Part shown: piece after piece, positions 23,064 through 31,358 of the stretch | Numbering within the stretch: the stretch's first letter is position 1 | Layout of the letters: each line of letters opens with the position of its first letter | DNA from: JAJPKK01 sp035311445 | GTDB lineage: Bacteria > Pseudomonadota > Alphaproteobacteria > Rhizobiales > Xanthobacteraceae | Length of the DNA stretch: 37,217 bases | NCBI GenBank assembly: GCA_035311445.1 | Contig: DATGCX010000119.1 | Span: forward strand, 1-37,217 | Direction: 5' to 3' | Translations under genes and position numbers: made by a program | Notes under the pieces: generated by a model | Told to the model about the DNA's origin: nothing | Database searches by the model: none | The model's input: the letters and a program-made list of their open reading frames with translations, nothing else

Positions 23064-24250
23064 CCGAGGCCGCCATCCGCAATTTCACCATCAACTTCGG
23101 GCCGCAGCATCCGGCAGCGCATGGCGTCCTGCGCCTCGTGCTGGAACTGGACGGCGAGGTGGTCGATCGCGTCGATCCGCATGTCGGGCTCCTGCATCGC
23201 GGCACCGAAAAGCTGATCGAGCACAAGACCTATCAGCAGGCGATTCCGTATTTCGACCGTCTCGACTATGTGGCGCCGATGAATCAGGAGCATGCCTTCT
23301 GCCTTGCGGCAGAAAAGCTGCTTGGCATCGTTATCCCGAAACGGGCGCAACTCATTCGCGTTCTCTATGCGGAGATCGGCCGTCTGTTGTCGCACCTTCT
23401 CAACGTCACCACGCAGGCGATGGACGTGGGAGCGCTCACGCCGCCATTGTGGGGCTTCGAAGAGCGCGAAAAGCTGATGGTGTTTTATGAGCGCGCTTCG
23501 GGCAGCCGCATGCATGCGGCCTATTTCCGGGTCGGCGGCGTACACCAGGACATGCCCAATCAGCTGATCGACGACATCGCGGCGTTCTGCGATCCCTTCC
23601 TCAAGGTCTGCGACGATCTTGAATCTCTGCTCACTGATAACCGCATCTTCAAGCAGCGCAATGTCGACATTGGCGTCGTCAATCTCGCGGATGCCTGGGC
23701 ATGGGGTTTCTCCGGCGTGATGGTGCGAGGCTCGGGCGCTGCCTGGGATCTGCGCAAGGCGCAGCCCTATGAGTGCTATGCAGAGCTCGATTTCGATATC
23801 CCGGTCGGCCGCAACGGCGATTGCTACGATCGTTACTGCATCCGCATGGAGGAGATGCGCCAGTCGATCCGCATCATGCGCCAATGCATCGATAAGCTGC
23901 GCTCGGCCGAAGGGCAGGGGCCTGTGCATGTTGCCGACCATAAGATCATGCCGCCGAAGCGTGCCGATATGAAGCGCTCGATGGAAGCCCTGATCCATCA
24001 TTTCAAGCTCTACACCGAGGGCTACCACGTGCCGGCCGGCGAGGTTTATGCAGCCGTCGAGGCACCGAAGGGCGAGTTCGGCGTGTACCTCATCGCCGAC
24101 GGCACCAACAAGCCTTACAAGTGCAAAATCCGCGCGCCGGGCTTCGCCCATCTCCAGGCGATGGACTTCATCTGCCGCGGCCACCTGCTGGCCGACATTT
24201 CGGCCATCCTCGGCTCACTCGACATCGTGTTCGGGGAGGTGGACCGGTGA
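23060..24250 (+). CDS. nuoD: NADH-quinone oxidoreductase subunit D (49 kDa)
   Basis: A 396-residue subunit that forms the quinone-binding cavity with NuoB. The start gives the family opening RNFTINFGPQHPAAHGVLRL. Later marks are HVGLLHRGTEKLIEHKTYQQAIPYFDRLDYV and the C-terminal YKCKIRAPGFAHLQAMDFICRGHLLADI...GSLDIVFGEVDR, which ends with the invariant aspartate-arginine. The length is normal. It is followed after 55 nt by nuoE, one of the longer gaps in the operon. Confidence 0.98.
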   Translation: MTEAAIRNFTINFGPQHPAAHGVLRLVLELDGEVVDRVDPHVGLLHRGTEKLIEHKTYQQAIPYFDRLDYVAPMNQEHAFCLAAEKLLGIVIPKRAQLIRVLYAEIGRLLSHLLNVTTQAMDVGALTPPLWGFEEREKLMVFYERASGSRMHAAYFRVGGVHQDMPNQLIDDIAAFCDPFLKVCDDLESLLTDNRIFKQRNVDIGVVNLADAWAWGFSGVMVRGSGAAWDLRKAQPYECYAELDFDIPVGRNGDCYDRYCIRMEEMRQSIRIMRQCIDKLRSAEGQGPVHVADHKIMPPKRADMKRSMEALIHHFKLYTEGYHVPAGEVYAAVEAPKGEFGVYLIADGTNKPYKCKIRAPGFAHLQAMDFICRGHLLADISAILGSLDIVFGEVDR

Positions 24251-24305
24251 GTACGACCAGTGTGCCTAAGCAGCGGATGCGTTGTTTTGCGCGAGGCCGC
24301 CAGTA

Positions 24306-24989
24306 ATGTCCGTCCGCCGCCTCGCCCCTCCCGAACGGCAGCCCACGAGCTTCGCCTTCACAGAGGAGAATCTCGCCTGGGCAAGCCAGCAGATCGCTAA
24401 ATATCCGGAGGGCCGGCAGGCCTCGGCGGTAATCCCGATTCTGTGGCGTGCCCAGGAGCAGGCCGGCGGCTGGACGCCGCGCAAGGCGATCGAGTATGTC
24501 GCCGACCTCCTCGGCATGGCGCATATCCGGGTGCTGGAGATTGCAACTTTCTACACCATGTTCCTGCTCGAGCCGGTCGGCCGCAAAGCCCACGTGCAGT
24601 GGTGCGGAACCACGCCGTGCCTGCTGCGTGGCGGCGAAGAAATCAAACAGGTGTGTCGGCGGCGCATTCATCCGGAGCCGTTCCAAGTTTCCGCAGACGG
24701 CGATTTTTCCTGGGAGGAGGTCGAGTGCCTGGGGGCCTGCGTCAATGCCCCGATGGTCCAGATCGGCAAGGACACCTATGAGGACCTCACCGCGGAATCC
24801 TTCGAGCGGGTGCTCGACGCCATTGCGCACGGCGAAACCCCAAGGACGGGCCCGCAGAACGCGCGGCAGTTTTCCGCTCCACTCGGAGGCGACACCACCC
24901 TGAAGAACATCGCCCCTGCCTCACCGGGGCCGATCTCGTCGCACGGCGATACCCCAGCTGAACACCGGCAGGGCATGAACGATGCTTGA
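24306..24989 (+). CDS. nuoE: NADH-quinone oxidoreductase subunit E (24 kDa)
   Basis: A 227-residue subunit with a thioredoxin-like fold and the binuclear cluster N1a. Ligands are Cys100 and Cys105 in QWCGTTPCLLRGG, and Cys141 and Cys145 in VECLGACVNAPM. The N-terminal helical part with YPEGRQASAVIPILWRAQEQ is also typical. After about residue 165 the chain runs on for 60 residues of loose polar sequence, longer than in E. coli (166 aa) but seen in related bacteria. The start at 24306 comes after GAGG. The end overlaps nuoF by 8 bases. Confidence 0.97.
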   Translation: MSVRRLAPPERQPTSFAFTEENLAWASQQIAKYPEGRQASAVIPILWRAQEQAGGWTPRKAIEYVADLLGMAHIRVLEIATFYTMFLLEPVGRKAHVQWCGTTPCLLRGGEEIKQVCRRRIHPEPFQVSADGDFSWEEVECLGACVNAPMVQIGKDTYEDLTAESFERVLDAIAHGETPRTGPQNARQFSAPLGGDTTLKNIAPASPGPISSHGDTPAEHRQGMNDA

Positions 24990-26283
24990 CGATAAGGACC
25001 GCATTTTCCGGAATCTGTATGGTCGTGGCGACTGGCGGCTCGAAGGCGCGCGCGCGCGCGGCGCCTGGGACGGCACGAAGGCGATTCTGGAGAAGGGGCG
25101 CGATGCCATCGTCAACGAGGTCAAGAATTCCGGGTTGCGCGGGCGCGGCGGCGCCGGATTTCCGACCGGCCTCAAATGGTCCTTCATGCCGAAGCAGGTC
25201 GGCGATCGGCCACACTATCTGGTGGTCAACGCCGACGAATCGGAGCCCGGGACCTGCAAGGATCGCGACGTCATGCGGCACGATCCCCACCTTCTCATCG
25301 AGGGGTGCCTGCTCGCCAGCTTCGCCATGGGTGCGCACACTTGCTACGTCTATGTGCGCGGCGAGTTCGTCCGCGAACGCGAGCGCCTGGAGGCGGCGAT
25401 CGAGGAGGCCTATGAGGCGAAGCTGATCGGCAGTAACAACGTCCATGGTTGGGACTTCGATATCATCGTCCATCACGGCGCCGGCGCCTATATCTGCGGC
25501 GAGGAAACCGCCTTGTTGGAAAGCCTCGAAGGCAAGAAGGGCATGCCGAGGCTGAAGCCGCCGTTTCCTGCCAATATGGGCCTTTATGGTTGCCCGACCA
25601 CGGTGAACAATGTGGAGTCGATCGCGGTCGTCCCCGACATCATGCGGCGGGGGGCGGCGTGGTTCGCCAGCATCGGTCGGCCGAACAATACCGGCACCAA
25701 GATTTTCTGCATTTCCGGCCATGTCAATAATCCGTGCAATGTCGAAGAAGCCATGGGCATTCCGTTGCGCGAGCTGTTGGAAAAGCATGCGGGCGGGGTA
25801 CGCGGCGGCTGGGACAACCTGCTGGCCGTGATCCCGGGCGGCTCGTCGATGCCCCTGGTGCCGGCCTCCCAATGCGTGCCGCTGCCGATGGATTTCGACG
25901 GCACCAAGGACGTAAAGTCCGCCCTCGGTACCGCGGCCGTGATCGTGATGGACAAGTCCACCGACATCGTACGCGCCATGGCTCGCATCTCCTATTTCTA
26001 CAAGCACGAGAGCTGCGGGCAGTGCACGCCATGCCGCGAAGGCATGGGATGGATGTGGCGCGTGCTCATGCGCATGGCCGAAGGCCGCGCCCACAAGCGT
26101 GAGATCGATATGCTGATGGACGTCACGCAGCAGATCGAGGGCCACACGATCTGCGCGTTCGGGGACGGGGCCGCGTGGCCGGTGCAGGGCCTGCTTCGCC
26201 ACTTCCGCCACGAGATCGAGCGGCGCATCGACGAATACGCCGCCAACCCGCATCCGGAACCGGTCCGGGTGGCGGCGGAGTAG
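24982..26283 (+). CDS. nuoF: NADH-quinone oxidoreductase subunit F (51 kDa, NADH/FMN site)
   Basis: The 433-residue subunit that takes electrons from NADH onto FMN. The glycine-rich segment GLRGRGGAGFPTG (51-63) and NADESEPGTCKDR (83-95) bind NADH and FMN. GAGAYICGEETALLESLEGKKGMPR (167-190) is the family signature, and cluster N3 is held by Cys345, Cys348 and Cys351 in SCGQCTPC plus Cys391. The long minus-strand frame over the same bases is a shadow. It is followed 9 nt later by a small membrane gene. Confidence 0.98.
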   Translation: MLDDKDRIFRNLYGRGDWRLEGARARGAWDGTKAILEKGRDAIVNEVKNSGLRGRGGAGFPTGLKWSFMPKQVGDRPHYLVVNADESEPGTCKDRDVMRHDPHLLIEGCLLASFAMGAHTCYVYVRGEFVRERERLEAAIEEAYEAKLIGSNNVHGWDFDIIVHHGAGAYICGEETALLESLEGKKGMPRLKPPFPANMGLYGCPTTVNNVESIAVVPDIMRRGAAWFASIGRPNNTGTKIFCISGHVNNPCNVEEAMGIPLRELLEKHAGGVRGGWDNLLAVIPGGSSMPLVPASQCVPLPMDFDGTKDVKSALGTAAVIVMDKSTDIVRAMARISYFYKHESCGQCTPCREGMGWMWRVLMRMAEGRAHKREIDMLMDVTQQIEGHTICAFGDGAAWPVQGLLRHFRHEIERRIDEYAANPHPEPVRVAAE

Positions 26284-26292
26284 GGGCGAGAG

Positions 26293-26649
26293 ATGAGCAT
26301 CACCGCACCGGGACTGGCGCAAAAGCACAATTGGCTGTCGAACGCCGGCCTCGCCATCATGGTGGCCGCGTTCGCCTGGTGGTTCCTGTTCTACGCGCAG
26401 TGGACCGGGCCGCTGCGGTTACTCGATCTCAAAGTGCCGTGTCTTGTCACAACCATTGACGAATGCAGCTTCTTTCAATCCCGGCTTGAGGAATTTCACG
26501 CCTCCGGGCCGATCTATCAGCCGGCAGTGTGGTGGATCGGCATGGCGACATTTCTGGCCGGGCGCGTTTCAGGGAAACTGATTGCGGGGAGGTTGCCTGA
26601 TCGCATGGGACCGGGCCGGGGCGATGAGGAAGATGGGGCCGCCCGATGA
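26293..26649 (+). CDS. Small two-helix membrane protein inside the nuo operon
   Basis: A 118-residue protein not among the 14 core complex I subunits. It starts 9 nt after nuoF behind GGGGCGAGAG, and its stop overlaps the nuoG start as ATGA, so it is made together with the complex. Two hydrophobic stretches are seen, near 18-36 (AGLAIMVAAFAWWFLFYA) and near 75-90 (PAVWWIGMATFLAGRV). Between them is a short loop with two cysteines, CLVTTIDECSFF. The tail is polar and charged. Its position suggests an accessory, lineage-specific subunit or assembly factor, but no activity can be named. I recall hypothetical genes in this place in related Rhizobiales; this would need a search. Confidence 0.8.
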   Translation: MSITAPGLAQKHNWLSNAGLAIMVAAFAWWFLFYAQWTGPLRLLDLKVPCLVTTIDECSFFQSRLEEFHASGPIYQPAVWWIGMATFLAGRVSGKLIAGRLPDRMGPGRGDEEDGAAR

Positions 26650-28703
26650 GCAAGCTCGTTGTTGACGGCAACCTGGTGGATGTTCCGCCGGAATATACGT
26701 TGCTTCAGGCGTGCGAGGCGGCAGGCGCGGAGATTCCACGTTTCTGCTTCCATGAGCGCCTCTCCATCGCGGGCAATTGCCGCATGTGCCTGGTCGAATT
26801 GTCCGGCTCGCCGAAGCCCGTCGCCAGCTGCGCCTGGGCGGTGCGCGACTGTCGGCCCGGCCCAAAGGGCGAACCGCCCGTCGTCAAGACCAGGTCGCCC
26901 ATGGTCCGCAAGGCGCGGGAAGGGGTGATGGAATTCCTGCTCATCAATCACCCTCTCGATTGCCCGATTTGCGATCAGGGCGGCGAATGCGATTTGCAGG
27001 ATCAGGCCATGGCCTACGGCGTCGACTCCTCGCGTTTCAAGGAGAACAAGCGCGCCGTCGAGGACAAATATCTCGGGGCTTTGGTCAAGACCTACATGAA
27101 CCGCTGTATCCAGTGCACGCGGTGCGTCCGCTTCGCGACGGAGGTCGCGGGCGTGCCGGAGCTTGGCGCCATCGGTCGTGGCGAGGACATGGAGATCACG
27201 ACCTATCTCGAACAGGCGATGCTATCGGAGCTGCAAGGCAACGTTGTCGATCTATGCCCGGTCGGGGCATTGACCTCGAAGCCCTATGCGTTCATGGCGC
27301 GCCCGTGGGAGCTTGGCAAGACCGAGTCCGTCGATGTCTCCGATGCAGTTGGTTGCGCTATCCGGGTCGATACGAGAGGCCGCGAGGTGATGCGCGTGCT
27401 GCCGCGCGTCAACGAGGACGTGAACGAGGAGTGGATCTCCGACAAGACCAGGCATCAGGTCGACGGCTTGCGGGTGCAACGCCTCGATCAGCCGTATGTG
27501 CGCGAGGGCGGGCGACTGCGGCCGACGACGTGGGGCGCAGCGTTCAATGCTGTCGCGGCGAAGCTCAAGGCCACCAAGGGTGAGCGGATCGGCGCGATTG
27601 CGGGCGACCTCGCTGCTGTCGAGGACATGTACGCCCTCAAGGATCTGCTGGCCCGGCTGGGGTCCGCCAATCTCGATTGCCGACAGGACGGGACGGTGCT
27701 CGACCCCAAATGGGGCCGCACCAGCTACCTGTTCAATGCCACCATTGCAGGCATCGACGAGGCCGACGGGCTGATGATTGTCGGCGCCAATCCGCGCAAG
27801 GAAGCGCCCGTGCTCAACGCCCGCATTCGCAAACGTTGGCGCTCTGCCGGCCTCAAGATCGGCGTTATCGGCGAGCGTGCCGATTTGACTTATGGTTACC
27901 AGTATTTGGGCGCCGGGACCGACACGCTTGCAAGCTTCGCCGACCATGCGCCGGCCAGCCTGAAGCGGCAGATTTGGCTTGTCGGGCAGGGCGCGCTGGC
28001 ACGTGCTGATGGTGCCGCAGTCCTTTCGGCCGTAGCCAAAGCGGCCGTTTCGACCGGTGCGGTGGTCGATGGCTGGAATGGTTTTTCGGTGCTCCATACT
28101 GCGGCGGCGCGGGTCGGCGGCCTTGACATCGGCTTCGTTCCGGGTGAAGGCGGCCCAACCGCGGCAGCGATGGCCGATGGCGCAGTGGACGTGCTGTTCC
28201 TGCTGGGCGCCGACGAAGTCGATGTGGAATCGCGAGCCTTTGTCGTCTACATCGGCACCCATGGCGATCACGGGGCGCAACGTGCCGATGTCATTCTACC
28301 GGGTGCGGCCTACACGGAAAAGTCCGGTATCTACGTCAACACCGAGGGCAGGGTGCAGATGGCCGGCCGCGCTGCCTTCCCGCCCGGCGAGGCGCGTGAA
28401 GATTGGGCAATCCTGCGGGCGCTGTCGGAAGTGGTCGGATCGAAGCTCCCTTACGACTCGCTCGCACAGCTGCGCGGTGTCTTGTTCAAGACATTCCCGC
28501 ATCTGCAACGGATCGGTACTATCACGCCGGGCAATCCCGACGACATCAGCAAACTCGCAACGCGTGGCGGCGCCATGGAGAAAGCGCCGTTCCAGTCTCC
28601 GATCGATGACTTCTATCTGACTAATCCGATCGCTCGCGCTTCGGCCGTGATGGCGGAATGCTCGGCGCTGGCCGAGCGCGCTGCCGCGACTGCGGCGGAG
28701 TAG
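26646..28703 (+). CDS. nuoG: NADH-quinone oxidoreductase subunit G (75 kDa)
   Basis: A 685-residue subunit that carries several iron-sulfur clusters. Binuclear N1b is held by Cys34, Cys45, Cys48 and Cys62 (FCFHERL, GNCRMCLVE, SCAW). Next come the His102-type segment LINHPLDCPICDQGGECDLQ with Cys106, Cys109 and Cys115 for N5, and the N4 ligands Cys154, Cys157, Cys160 and Cys204 (RCIQCTRC, DLCPVGAL). The rest is the large molybdopterin-oxidoreductase-like domain without a cofactor (GANPRKEAPVLNARIRKRW; ADVILPGAAYTEKSGIYVNTEGR). The start overlaps the small membrane gene. Confidence 0.98.
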   Translation: MSKLVVDGNLVDVPPEYTLLQACEAAGAEIPRFCFHERLSIAGNCRMCLVELSGSPKPVASCAWAVRDCRPGPKGEPPVVKTRSPMVRKAREGVMEFLLINHPLDCPICDQGGECDLQDQAMAYGVDSSRFKENKRAVEDKYLGALVKTYMNRCIQCTRCVRFATEVAGVPELGAIGRGEDMEITTYLEQAMLSELQGNVVDLCPVGALTSKPYAFMARPWELGKTESVDVSDAVGCAIRVDTRGREVMRVLPRVNEDVNEEWISDKTRHQVDGLRVQRLDQPYVREGGRLRPTTWGAAFNAVAAKLKATKGERIGAIAGDLAAVEDMYALKDLLARLGSANLDCRQDGTVLDPKWGRTSYLFNATIAGIDEADGLMIVGANPRKEAPVLNARIRKRWRSAGLKIGVIGERADLTYGYQYLGAGTDTLASFADHAPASLKRQIWLVGQGALARADGAAVLSAVAKAAVSTGAVVDGWNGFSVLHTAAARVGGLDIGFVPGEGGPTAAAMADGAVDVLFLLGADEVDVESRAFVVYIGTHGDHGAQRADVILPGAAYTEKSGIYVNTEGRVQMAGRAAFPPGEAREDWAILRALSEVVGSKLPYDSLAQLRGVLFKTFPHLQRIGTITPGNPDDISKLATRGGAMEKAPFQSPIDDFYLTNPIARASAVMAECSALAERAAATAAE

Positions 28704-28715
28704 AAGGCGGAACCG

Positions 28716-29774
28716 ATGGCCGAGCTTTGGACCGACTATATCTGGCCGCTCCTAGTGATTGTCGCGCAGAGCCTTCTGATGCTGGTGGTTCTGCTGATTG
28801 CGATCGCCTACGTGCTTTACGCCGACCGCAAGATCTGGGCGGCAGTGCAAATCCGGCGCGGTCCCAACGTGGTCGGTCCGTGGGGCTTGCTGCAAAGCTT
28901 CGCCGACCTTCTCAAGTTCGTATTCAAGGAGCCGATCATCCCGGCCGGCGCCAACAAGGGGGTGTTTCTTCTGGCGCCGCTGGTGTCGTGTGTGCTTGCT
29001 CTCGGCGCATGGGTGGTGATTCCGGTCAACGCCGGCTGGGTGATCTCCGACATCAATGTGGGCGTGCTCTATATCTTCGCCATCTCCTCGCTTGGTGTCT
29101 ACGGCATCATCATGGGCGGGTGGGCGTCAAACTCGAAATATCCCTTTCTCGCGGCACTGCGCTCTGCGGCACAGATGGTGTCCTACGAAGTTTCGATTGG
29201 CTTCGTCATTATCACGGTGCTCTTGTGCGCTGGGTCGCTCAATCTCAGCGATATCGTCGATGCCCAGGGGGTCGGGCTCGCCAATCTCCTTGGCCTCCCG
29301 TGGTTCACGGTGTTGAATTGGTACTGGCTCCCGCTGTTTCCGATGTTCATCGTCTTCTTCATCTCGGCACTCGCGGAAACCAATCGGCCTCCTTTCGACC
29401 TCGTGGAAGCGGAATCCGAACTCGTTGCCGGCTTCATGGTGGAATACGGCTCGACCCCTTACATGCTGTTCATGCTCGGGGAGTACGTGGCGATTGCAAC
29501 TATGTGCGCAATGGCCACCATCCTGTTCCTGGGTGGATGGCTGCCGCCGCTGGCGGTCTGGCCGCTTACCGCGGTGCCGGGGATCGTTTGGTTCGTCCTC
29601 AAGGCAATTTCCGTGTTCTTCATGTTCGCCCTGGTGAAAGCATTCGTGCCGCGCTATCGGTACGATCAGCTGATGCGGCTGGGCTGGAAAGTGTTCCTGC
29701 CGATCTCGCTGGCTATGGTGGCGATCGTGGCTGGGTTCCTGCAATTGACCGGATGGGCGCCGGTGCCGCAATGA
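28716..29774 (+). CDS. nuoH: NADH-quinone oxidoreductase subunit H
   Basis: A 352-residue membrane subunit that forms the floor of the quinone channel and links the two arms. Signature parts are DRKIWAAVQIRRGPNVVGPWG and later ALAETNRPPFDLVEAESELVAGF, which holds conserved acidic residues, then FVPRYRYDQLMRLGWKVFLP. About eight membrane helices are seen. The start is 12 nt after the nuoG stop. Confidence 0.98.
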   Translation: MAELWTDYIWPLLVIVAQSLLMLVVLLIAIAYVLYADRKIWAAVQIRRGPNVVGPWGLLQSFADLLKFVFKEPIIPAGANKGVFLLAPLVSCVLALGAWVVIPVNAGWVISDINVGVLYIFAISSLGVYGIIMGGWASNSKYPFLAALRSAAQMVSYEVSIGFVIITVLLCAGSLNLSDIVDAQGVGLANLLGLPWFTVLNWYWLPLFPMFIVFFISALAETNRPPFDLVEAESELVAGFMVEYGSTPYMLFMLGEYVAIATMCAMATILFLGGWLPPLAVWPLTAVPGIVWFVLKAISVFFMFALVKAFVPRYRYDQLMRLGWKVFLPISLAMVAIVAGFLQLTGWAPVPQ

Positions 29775-29784
29775 GGATCACGTC

Positions 29785-30273
29785 ATGAGATTGGACCAGG
29801 CGGCAAAATCGCTGTTCCTCAAGGAATTCGTCGAGGCCATCGCGCTGTCGATGCGCTACTTCTTCAAGCGCAAGGCGACACTCAATTATCCGTTCGAGAA
29901 GGGGCCGCTCTCGCCGCGCTTCCGCGGCGAACATGCGTTGCGCCGCTATCCCAATGGCGAGGAGCGGTGCATTGCCTGCAAACTGTGCGAGGCCATCTGC
30001 CCAGCGCAGGCGATCACGATCGAGGCCGGACCGCGCCGCAATGACGGCACGCGGCGCACCACCCGGTACGACATCGACATGGTGAAATGCATCTATTGCG
30101 GGCTCTGCCAGGAGGCTTGTCCGGTCGATGCGATCGTGGAGGGCCCCAATTTCGAATTCGCGACGGAGACCCGCGAGGAACTCTACTACGACAAGGAGCG
30201 CCTACTCGCCAACGGCGACCGTTGGGAGCGTGAAATCGCGAAGAACCTCGCGCTCGACGCATCCTACAGGTGA
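29785..30273 (+). CDS. nuoI: NADH-quinone oxidoreductase subunit I
   Basis: A 162-residue ferredoxin-like subunit with two [4Fe-4S] clusters, N6a and N6b, on the way to N2. The ligands are Cys62, Cys65, Cys68 and Cys72 (CIACKLCEAICP), and Cys102, Cys105, Cys108 and Cys112 (CIYCGLCQEACP). The long amphipathic N-terminus (SLFLKEFVEAIALSMRYFF) lies on the membrane. The start is 10 nt after the nuoH stop. Confidence 0.98.
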   Translation: MRLDQAAKSLFLKEFVEAIALSMRYFFKRKATLNYPFEKGPLSPRFRGEHALRRYPNGEERCIACKLCEAICPAQAITIEAGPRRNDGTRRTTRYDIDMVKCIYCGLCQEACPVDAIVEGPNFEFATETREELYYDKERLLANGDRWEREIAKNLALDASYR

Positions 30274-30277
30274 TGCG

Positions 30278-30898
30278 ATGATCATCGCGGCGCTGTTCTT
30301 CTATCTGTTCGCCAGCATATGCGTGGCGTCGGCCGTAATGGTGATCGCGTCGAAGAACCCGGTCCATTCGGTGCTGTTTCTGATCCTCGCCTTCGTCAAT
30401 GCGGCCGGCCTGTTCGTGCTGATGGGCGCCGAGTTCCTGGCGATGATCCTGGTGATCGTCTATGTGGGCGCGGTGGCGGTGCTGTTTCTGTTCGTCGTCA
30501 TGATGCTTGACGTCGACTTCGCCGAGTTGCGCCAGGGCTTCCTCAATTATCTCCCGATCGGCGGCCTCATCGGTATCATTTTCTTCGTCGAACTCGTGAT
30601 GATTCTGGTGCTGGGATCCGGTGCGATCAGCACCGTTGTCAGTAAGCCGATCGCCGATCCGATTCCCCCGCTGGCCGAGGTGACCAATACGGAGGCCCTC
30701 GGGCGCATCTTATACACTCGCTATGTCTATTACTTTCAAGCGGCCGGTCTGGTGCTGCTGGTCGCCATGATCGGTGCCATCGTGCTGACGTTGCGTCATA
30801 AGCCCAATGTCAAGCGCCAGAACATTGCCGATCAGGTCGCGCGCACCAAGGCAACAGCGATCGAAATTCGCCATGTGCGGCCCGGGCAGGGGATATAG
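30278..30898 (+). CDS. nuoJ: NADH-quinone oxidoreductase subunit J
   Basis: A 206-residue membrane subunit of the proton-pumping arm with five helices. The third contains the pi-bulge segment FLAMILVIVYVGAVAVLFLFVVMMLDVD, which is typical. The start at 30278 is 4 nt after the nuoI stop; the longer frame upstream to 30128 is a shadow of nuoI. Unlike the rest of the operon, the next gene is 143 nt away because of a REP-like insert. Confidence 0.97.
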   Translation: MIIAALFFYLFASICVASAVMVIASKNPVHSVLFLILAFVNAAGLFVLMGAEFLAMILVIVYVGAVAVLFLFVVMMLDVDFAELRQGFLNYLPIGGLIGIIFFVELVMILVLGSGAISTVVSKPIADPIPPLAEVTNTEALGRILYTRYVYYFQAAGLVLLVAMIGAIVLTLRHKPNVKRQNIADQVARTKATAIEIRHVRPGQGI

Positions 30899-30935
30899 GT
30901 CGATGCGGATCGCTCGGTGCCGTCCACTAGTCGCG

Positions 30936-31026
30936 TCATGGCCGGGCTTATCCCGGTCATCCACACCTTCGCGCTTGGTGGGCCCTAATGACGTGGATGC
31001 CCGCGACAAGCGCGGGTATGACGAAC
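30936..31026 (+). repeat. Dispersed REP-like repeat, copy B, between nuoJ and nuoK
   Basis: About 91 bp that align with the reverse complement of 7558-7644. It is itself partly palindromic: ATCCAC at 30958-30963 is mirrored by GTGGAT at 30993-30998. Each end holds a small hairpin, GGCCGGG-CTTAT-CCCGGTC and CCCGCG-ACAAG-CGCGGG. It fills most of the nuoJ-nuoK gap and ends 16 bp before the nuoK start. Confidence 0.65.
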
Positions 31027-31041
31027 GGTGTTGAGGCTCCC

Positions 31042-31350
31042 ATGACGATCGGCCTGGGCCATTACCTCGTTGTTGCGGCGATTCTGTTCACGCTCGGCAT
31101 CTTTGGCATTTTTCTCAACCGCAAGAACGTCATCGTGATCCTGATGTCGATTGAGCTCATTCTGCTCGCCGTGAACATCAACCTGGTGGCGTTCTCGGCT
31201 CATCTTGGCGATCTGATCGGGCAGGTATTCGCCTTGTTCGTGCTCACCGTGGCGGCCGCGGAAGCCGCCATCGGACTCGCCATTCTGGTCGTCTTCTTCC
31301 GCAACCGCGGTTCGATCGCGGTCGAAGACATCAATCTGATGAAGGGCTGA
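31042..31350 (+). CDS. nuoK: NADH-quinone oxidoreductase subunit K
   Basis: A 102-residue membrane subunit with three helices, related to the MrpC subunit of antiporters. The start at 31042 gives the family opening TIGLGHYLVVAAILFTLGIFG. The two conserved glutamates are in MSIELILLAVNINL and LTVAAAEAAIGLAILV. An earlier ATG at 30988 would be made of repeat sequence and is not used. A GAGG lies a few bases before the ATG. Confidence 0.97.
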   Translation: MTIGLGHYLVVAAILFTLGIFGIFLNRKNVIVILMSIELILLAVNINLVAFSAHLGDLIGQVFALFVLTVAAAEAAIGLAILVVFFRNRGSIAVEDINLMKG

Positions 31351-31358
31351 AACCAGCA

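Noticed and set aside
24787..26328. Minus-strand frame of 513 codons
   Set aside because: Antisense shadow of nuoF; long only because of high G+C codon bias.
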